Below are positions 61,627 through 64,000 of a stretch of DNA of 64,000 bases, piece by piece. The notes beneath the pieces were generated by a model. That model was not told the origin of the DNA. It saw only the letters and a program-made list of their open reading frames with translations, and searched no databases. A program made the position numbers and the translations under genes. Numbering within the stretch: the stretch's first letter is position 1; each line of letters starts with the position of its first letter. Source of the DNA: Gammaproteobacteria bacterium (GTDB lineage Bacteria; Pseudomonadota; Gammaproteobacteria; Competibacterales; Competibacteraceae); the NCBI GenBank assembly GCA_020846135.1, contig JADLEK010000052.1, positions 1 to 64,000 of the forward strand. The letters run 5' to 3'.

Positions 61627-63176
61627 TGCGGCTGTCCTTGCGCCAGATCGCGGCGACGCACCTTGCCGTTGGCAGTGCGTGGCAGGCTGTCAATAAAGAT
61701 GATTTCACGCGGGCATTTATAGGCCGCCAGATGCTCATGGGCGTAGGCCAATAGCGGCGCAGCATCCATCTCGTCGGGATCGCGGGGCACTACAAACGCC
61801 GCGATCACCGTCACTCCTTCCCGCACCGGCATTTCGGTCACGGCCGCCTCGACCACAGCCGGATGCCGACTCAGGCACTGCTCCACCTCCAGTGGCGACA
61901 CCCGATAGCCCATCGCATTCATCACGTCATCATTGCGGCCGTGGTAATGCAGATAACCGTCGGCATCGAGATGGGCCAGATCGCCGCCAATAAACCAGTC
62001 GCCCCGGTAAACCAGTTCTTCCTCATCTGGCCGGTTCCAGTAGCCGAGCATCAACCCTGGATCGCTGCGATGCACCGCCAGCAGGCCAATTTCACCCGGC
62101 GGCAAGGGTTGAACGCCGCTCTCGACCGGCAAAATCGCCACACAGCGGCCCGGTTGCGCCTGACCAGGACTGCCTGGCCGGATTGGCTGACCGGGCGGCG
62201 AGGAAATGTAGGTCGAGCATTCACTCATTCCCAGCGCCTCATACAGTTCCTTGCCGGTCGTGGTCCGCCATTGCTCCAGCAACGCCACATTGAGCGCCTC
62301 GCCGGCAGTCAGGCCATGCCGCAGACTGGACAGGTCGAAGGCTCGTAGATCGTTGTATTTCAGCATCTGCCGGTACAACCCCGGCACTGCGGCAAACAGG
62401 GTCGCCCGGAATTTCTCCAGCAGCGTCGGCCAGACCGTGATGTCGCGGGGGCCGTTATACAGCACGGCGGTCGCGCCATTGGCCCAGGGATCGGTCAGGC
62501 CAACGCCGAGGGTATAGGTCCAGTTAAATGCGCCGGCATGAAGAATCACGTCATCGGGGCGGATTCCATACCAGCCCTGGTACATCGGACGACGGCCCCA
62601 GGCCGAGCGCTGGGCATGGAGTACGCCCTTGGGTTGGCCGGTGGTGCCGGAGGTGTAGACCAGGAATGCCGGATCATCAGCGGCGGTGTCGGCGTAATCC
62701 AGCGGTGCATATTCAGCCCGCCAGTTCGCTAGATCGGACGGACCGAGCGCAATCACGCCCGGCGGCGATTCCATGACCAGATCATCCGACATCGCGATCA
62801 CCCGCGCCCCGGAATTAGCCAGCAGAAAATCCGCTTCTTCGCTAGTCAATTGCGCTGATGAGGGCAACGGGACATAACCTGCTGCAACCGCACCGAAAAA
62901 CAGCAGCGCATAATCGCTGGTGTTGCCCATCCTGATCATGATCCGCGCCCTCGGATCCAGACCGAGTTGCCGCAATCCCGCCGCCACCCGCCGCACCGCT
63001 TCATTTAACCGGGCATAACTCCACTGTTCCGCCGTTCGCACTGGAGCCTGAGCATCGGAAACGACGATCAGCGCCACTTTATCGGGCGTAGTCTGCGCCG
63101 CCATGTCGAGACAATAGCGCGCCATATTAAAGCGGGTCGGTGGCAACTCGCTGGAATAGCCTTGACTGTGTTTCAT
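61623..63176 (-). CDS. Acyl-CoA synthetase/ligase (AMP-binding, benzoate-CoA-ligase-like)
   Basis: This 517-residue protein is a member of the adenylate-forming family. The AMP-binding signature LVYTSGTTGQPKGVLHAQRS lies near residue 170, GMSECSTY near 325, the GDLAHLDADGYLHYHGRNDD hinge near 405 and the catalytic lysine in RTANGKVRRRDL near the end. It activates an organic acid to its CoA thioester. The closest remembered relatives are benzoate-CoA-ligase and acetyl-CoA-synthetase-like enzymes; the substrate cannot be deduced. It is convergent with pabB-pabC. Confidence 0.9.
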   Translation of the reverse strand: MKHSQGYSSELPPTRFNMARYCLDMAAQTTPDKVALIVVSDAQAPVRTAEQWSYARLNEAVRRVAAGLRQLGLDPRARIMIRMGNTSDYALLFFGAVAAGYVPLPSSAQLTSEEADFLLANSGARVIAMSDDLVMESPPGVIALGPSDLANWRAEYAPLDYADTAADDPAFLVYTSGTTGQPKGVLHAQRSAWGRRPMYQGWYGIRPDDVILHAGAFNWTYTLGVGLTDPWANGATAVLYNGPRDITVWPTLLEKFRATLFAAVPGLYRQMLKYNDLRAFDLSSLRHGLTAGEALNVALLEQWRTTTGKELYEALGMSECSTYISSPPGQPIRPGSPGQAQPGRCVAILPVESGVQPLPPGEIGLLAVHRSDPGLMLGYWNRPDEEELVYRGDWFIGGDLAHLDADGYLHYHGRNDDVMNAMGYRVSPLEVEQCLSRHPAVVEAAVTEMPVREGVTVIAAFVVPRDPDEMDAAPLLAYAHEHLAAYKCPREIIFIDSLPRTANGKVRRRDLAQGQPH

Positions 63177-63689
63177 GATCAGCCCCTCATTCAGGTGTCG
63201 ATATGATTACCGACGAAGACTGGCTACCGCATTACAAGATTTTCGCCGGCTGGTTTAAGGTCGAGGGTTAGGGGGCGCGGTAATAACGACACTTTGGTTG
63301 ATGCGTCCTTCCGTATACCTTCCCGGTCTCGAAGTCTCGATAAACAGAGCATCTGGCAGTTTGTTTTGTGATCTTTTCACACAGCGCCTGCGTGGCTGAT
63401 TTCGTTTTCCTTTTCGTTGTCCGCTGGCTAGGCGTCGCCTGGCCGATACCTTGACCAGGCTCCAAATCAATGTAGTCCTCGCCGTAACTTTCCCCATCAC
63501 GGTACTCGACCGTAACCCGAAAAACTCCATCAGGGCAACCCCCACCCTCTTCCACTGATACAGCTCATTCTTGCCCTCACAGAACGGAAGTGGGCCGACA
63601 TTCGCGATAAACTTGCCCTCGTTCCTTCACTCCTTACCCCAACCCATCTCCCGCCAGGAGAGAGGGGCGTTTAAAAGCAGAGGCCCTGC
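63177..63689. other. Intergenic stretch with doubtful small frames
   Basis: On the minus strand the frame 63268-63555 (GTG start, 95 codons) encodes DGVFRVTVEYRDGESYGEDY and a basic, cysteine-containing tail. A second frame overlaps it. Neither is recognised, and the sequence before the GTG continues in a different frame, so this may be a broken gene. A short plus-strand frame (63203-63271, 22 codons, AGGTG site) is also open. A CCCGCCAGGAGA-type palindrome lies near 63640. Confidence 0.35.
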
Positions 63690-64000
63690 GTGAAACCCGA
63701 TCCGCAACACCCACTGTATCTGCCTTTCGCCACCGCGCTGCGCGACAAACTGCGCGGCGGCTATAGCCTGAGCAAACTGCGGGCGGATCTGCTGGCGGCG
63801 GTCACGGTCGGGATTGTCGCGGTGCCGCTGACCATGGCTCTGGCGATTGGCAGCGGCGTCCCTCCGCAATATGGGTTGTATACCGCGATCGTCGCTGGCC
63901 TGCTGATCGCGCTGACCGGTGGTTCCCGGTTCAGTGTCTCCGGGCCGACCGCCGCCTTCATCGTGATTCTCCATCCCATTGCCGAACAATACGGCCTCGG
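63690..64000 (+). CDS. SulP-family anion transporter (N-terminal part)
   Basis: A GTG at 63690 with a GAGG site seven bases upstream opens a frame that runs to the window end (103 complete codons). It starts [13 protein letters not shown] and contains [39 protein letters not shown] and [14 protein letters not shown]. These are the first membrane segments and the signature of SulP/DauA-type transporters for sulfate, bicarbonate or dicarboxylates. The rest, including any STAS domain, is beyond the window. Confidence 0.92.
   Translation, partial: MKPDPQHPLYLPFATALRDKLRGGYSLSKLRADLLAAVTVGIVAVPLTMALAIGSGVPPQYGLYTAIVAGLLIALTGGSRFSVSGPTAAFIVILHPIAEQYGL

Noticed and set aside
63203-63271. A 22-codon plus-strand frame with an AGGTG site
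   Set aside because: Too short and without known relatives; the ribosome site is weak, so it is not listed as a gene.

Overview
The window looks like chromosome from a GC-rich (roughly 60%) gammaproteobacterium. Supporting features are the UvrD, GroES/GroEL, DsbD-CutA, OmpW, NagZ, TrmL and CheR/CheB/CheW homologues and an FNR-like operator in front of ompW. The mix of a glucose/GlcNAc-type PTS, many signalling proteins and decaying nuclease/transposase-like genes would fit an environmental lineage such as Competibacteraceae. That family-level placement is inference only; no rRNA gene is present.

Layout. 1-5968: a transposase remnant, an AT-rich leader and a very large CRISPR array (74 repeats, 73 spacers) read left to right, with no cas gene in the window. 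5994-9697: a coupled pair of membrane-associated GTPases and a secreted protein. 9907-12309: a small periplasmic protein, an OmpR-type regulator and its sensor kinase. 12415-16058: a 35-residue lysine-rich microprotein, then an AT-richer island with a Xre regulator, an N6-adenine methyltransferase and a PLD-type nuclease, probably a restriction-modification unit. 16158-20521: a two-gene PTS (EIIC-EIIB-EIIB and EIIA-HPr-EI). 20677-23526: a dead nuclease gene and groES-groEL with a CIRCE operator and a strong sigma70 promoter. 23665-29346: cutA-dsbD, RidA, a lipoprotein, an AI-2E-type permease and a RibD-like reductase. 29249-33562: a damaged lactate-utilisation locus in which a large D-lactate dehydrogenase is intact while the LutC-like and lactate-permease-like neighbours survive only as fragments.

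33577-45179: OmpW, a GspE/PilB ATPase overlapping uvrD, a four-gene signalling operon (PAS kinase, receiver, receiver-PP2C phosphatase, STAS protein), nagZ, a phosphoribosyltransferase and a TerC protein. 45574-49299: trmL, a REP pair, an NRDE protein, tRNA-Arg(CCU), an ATPase fragment and homoserine dehydrogenase. 49609-58891: a deleted nuclease gene, a receiver-GGDEF protein, a 1658-residue Ser/Thr kinase-ATPase-GAF-GGDEF protein and cheW-cheB-cheR. 58895-64000: a restriction-enzyme fragment, an AT-rich gene-free block, a PabB-PabC fusion, an acyl-CoA ligase and the start of a SulP transporter.

Themes. Defence and mobile DNA (CRISPR array, restriction island, several broken nuclease or transposase genes) is mixed with housekeeping genes. 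Signalling is concentrated between 38 and 59 kb, where partner-switch modules, c-di-GMP synthesis and chemosensory adaptation genes lie close together. The most unusual items are the array, with overlapping and hairpin-rich spacers; the GTPase pair beside it; the kinase-GGDEF giant; and the tandem EIIB domains.
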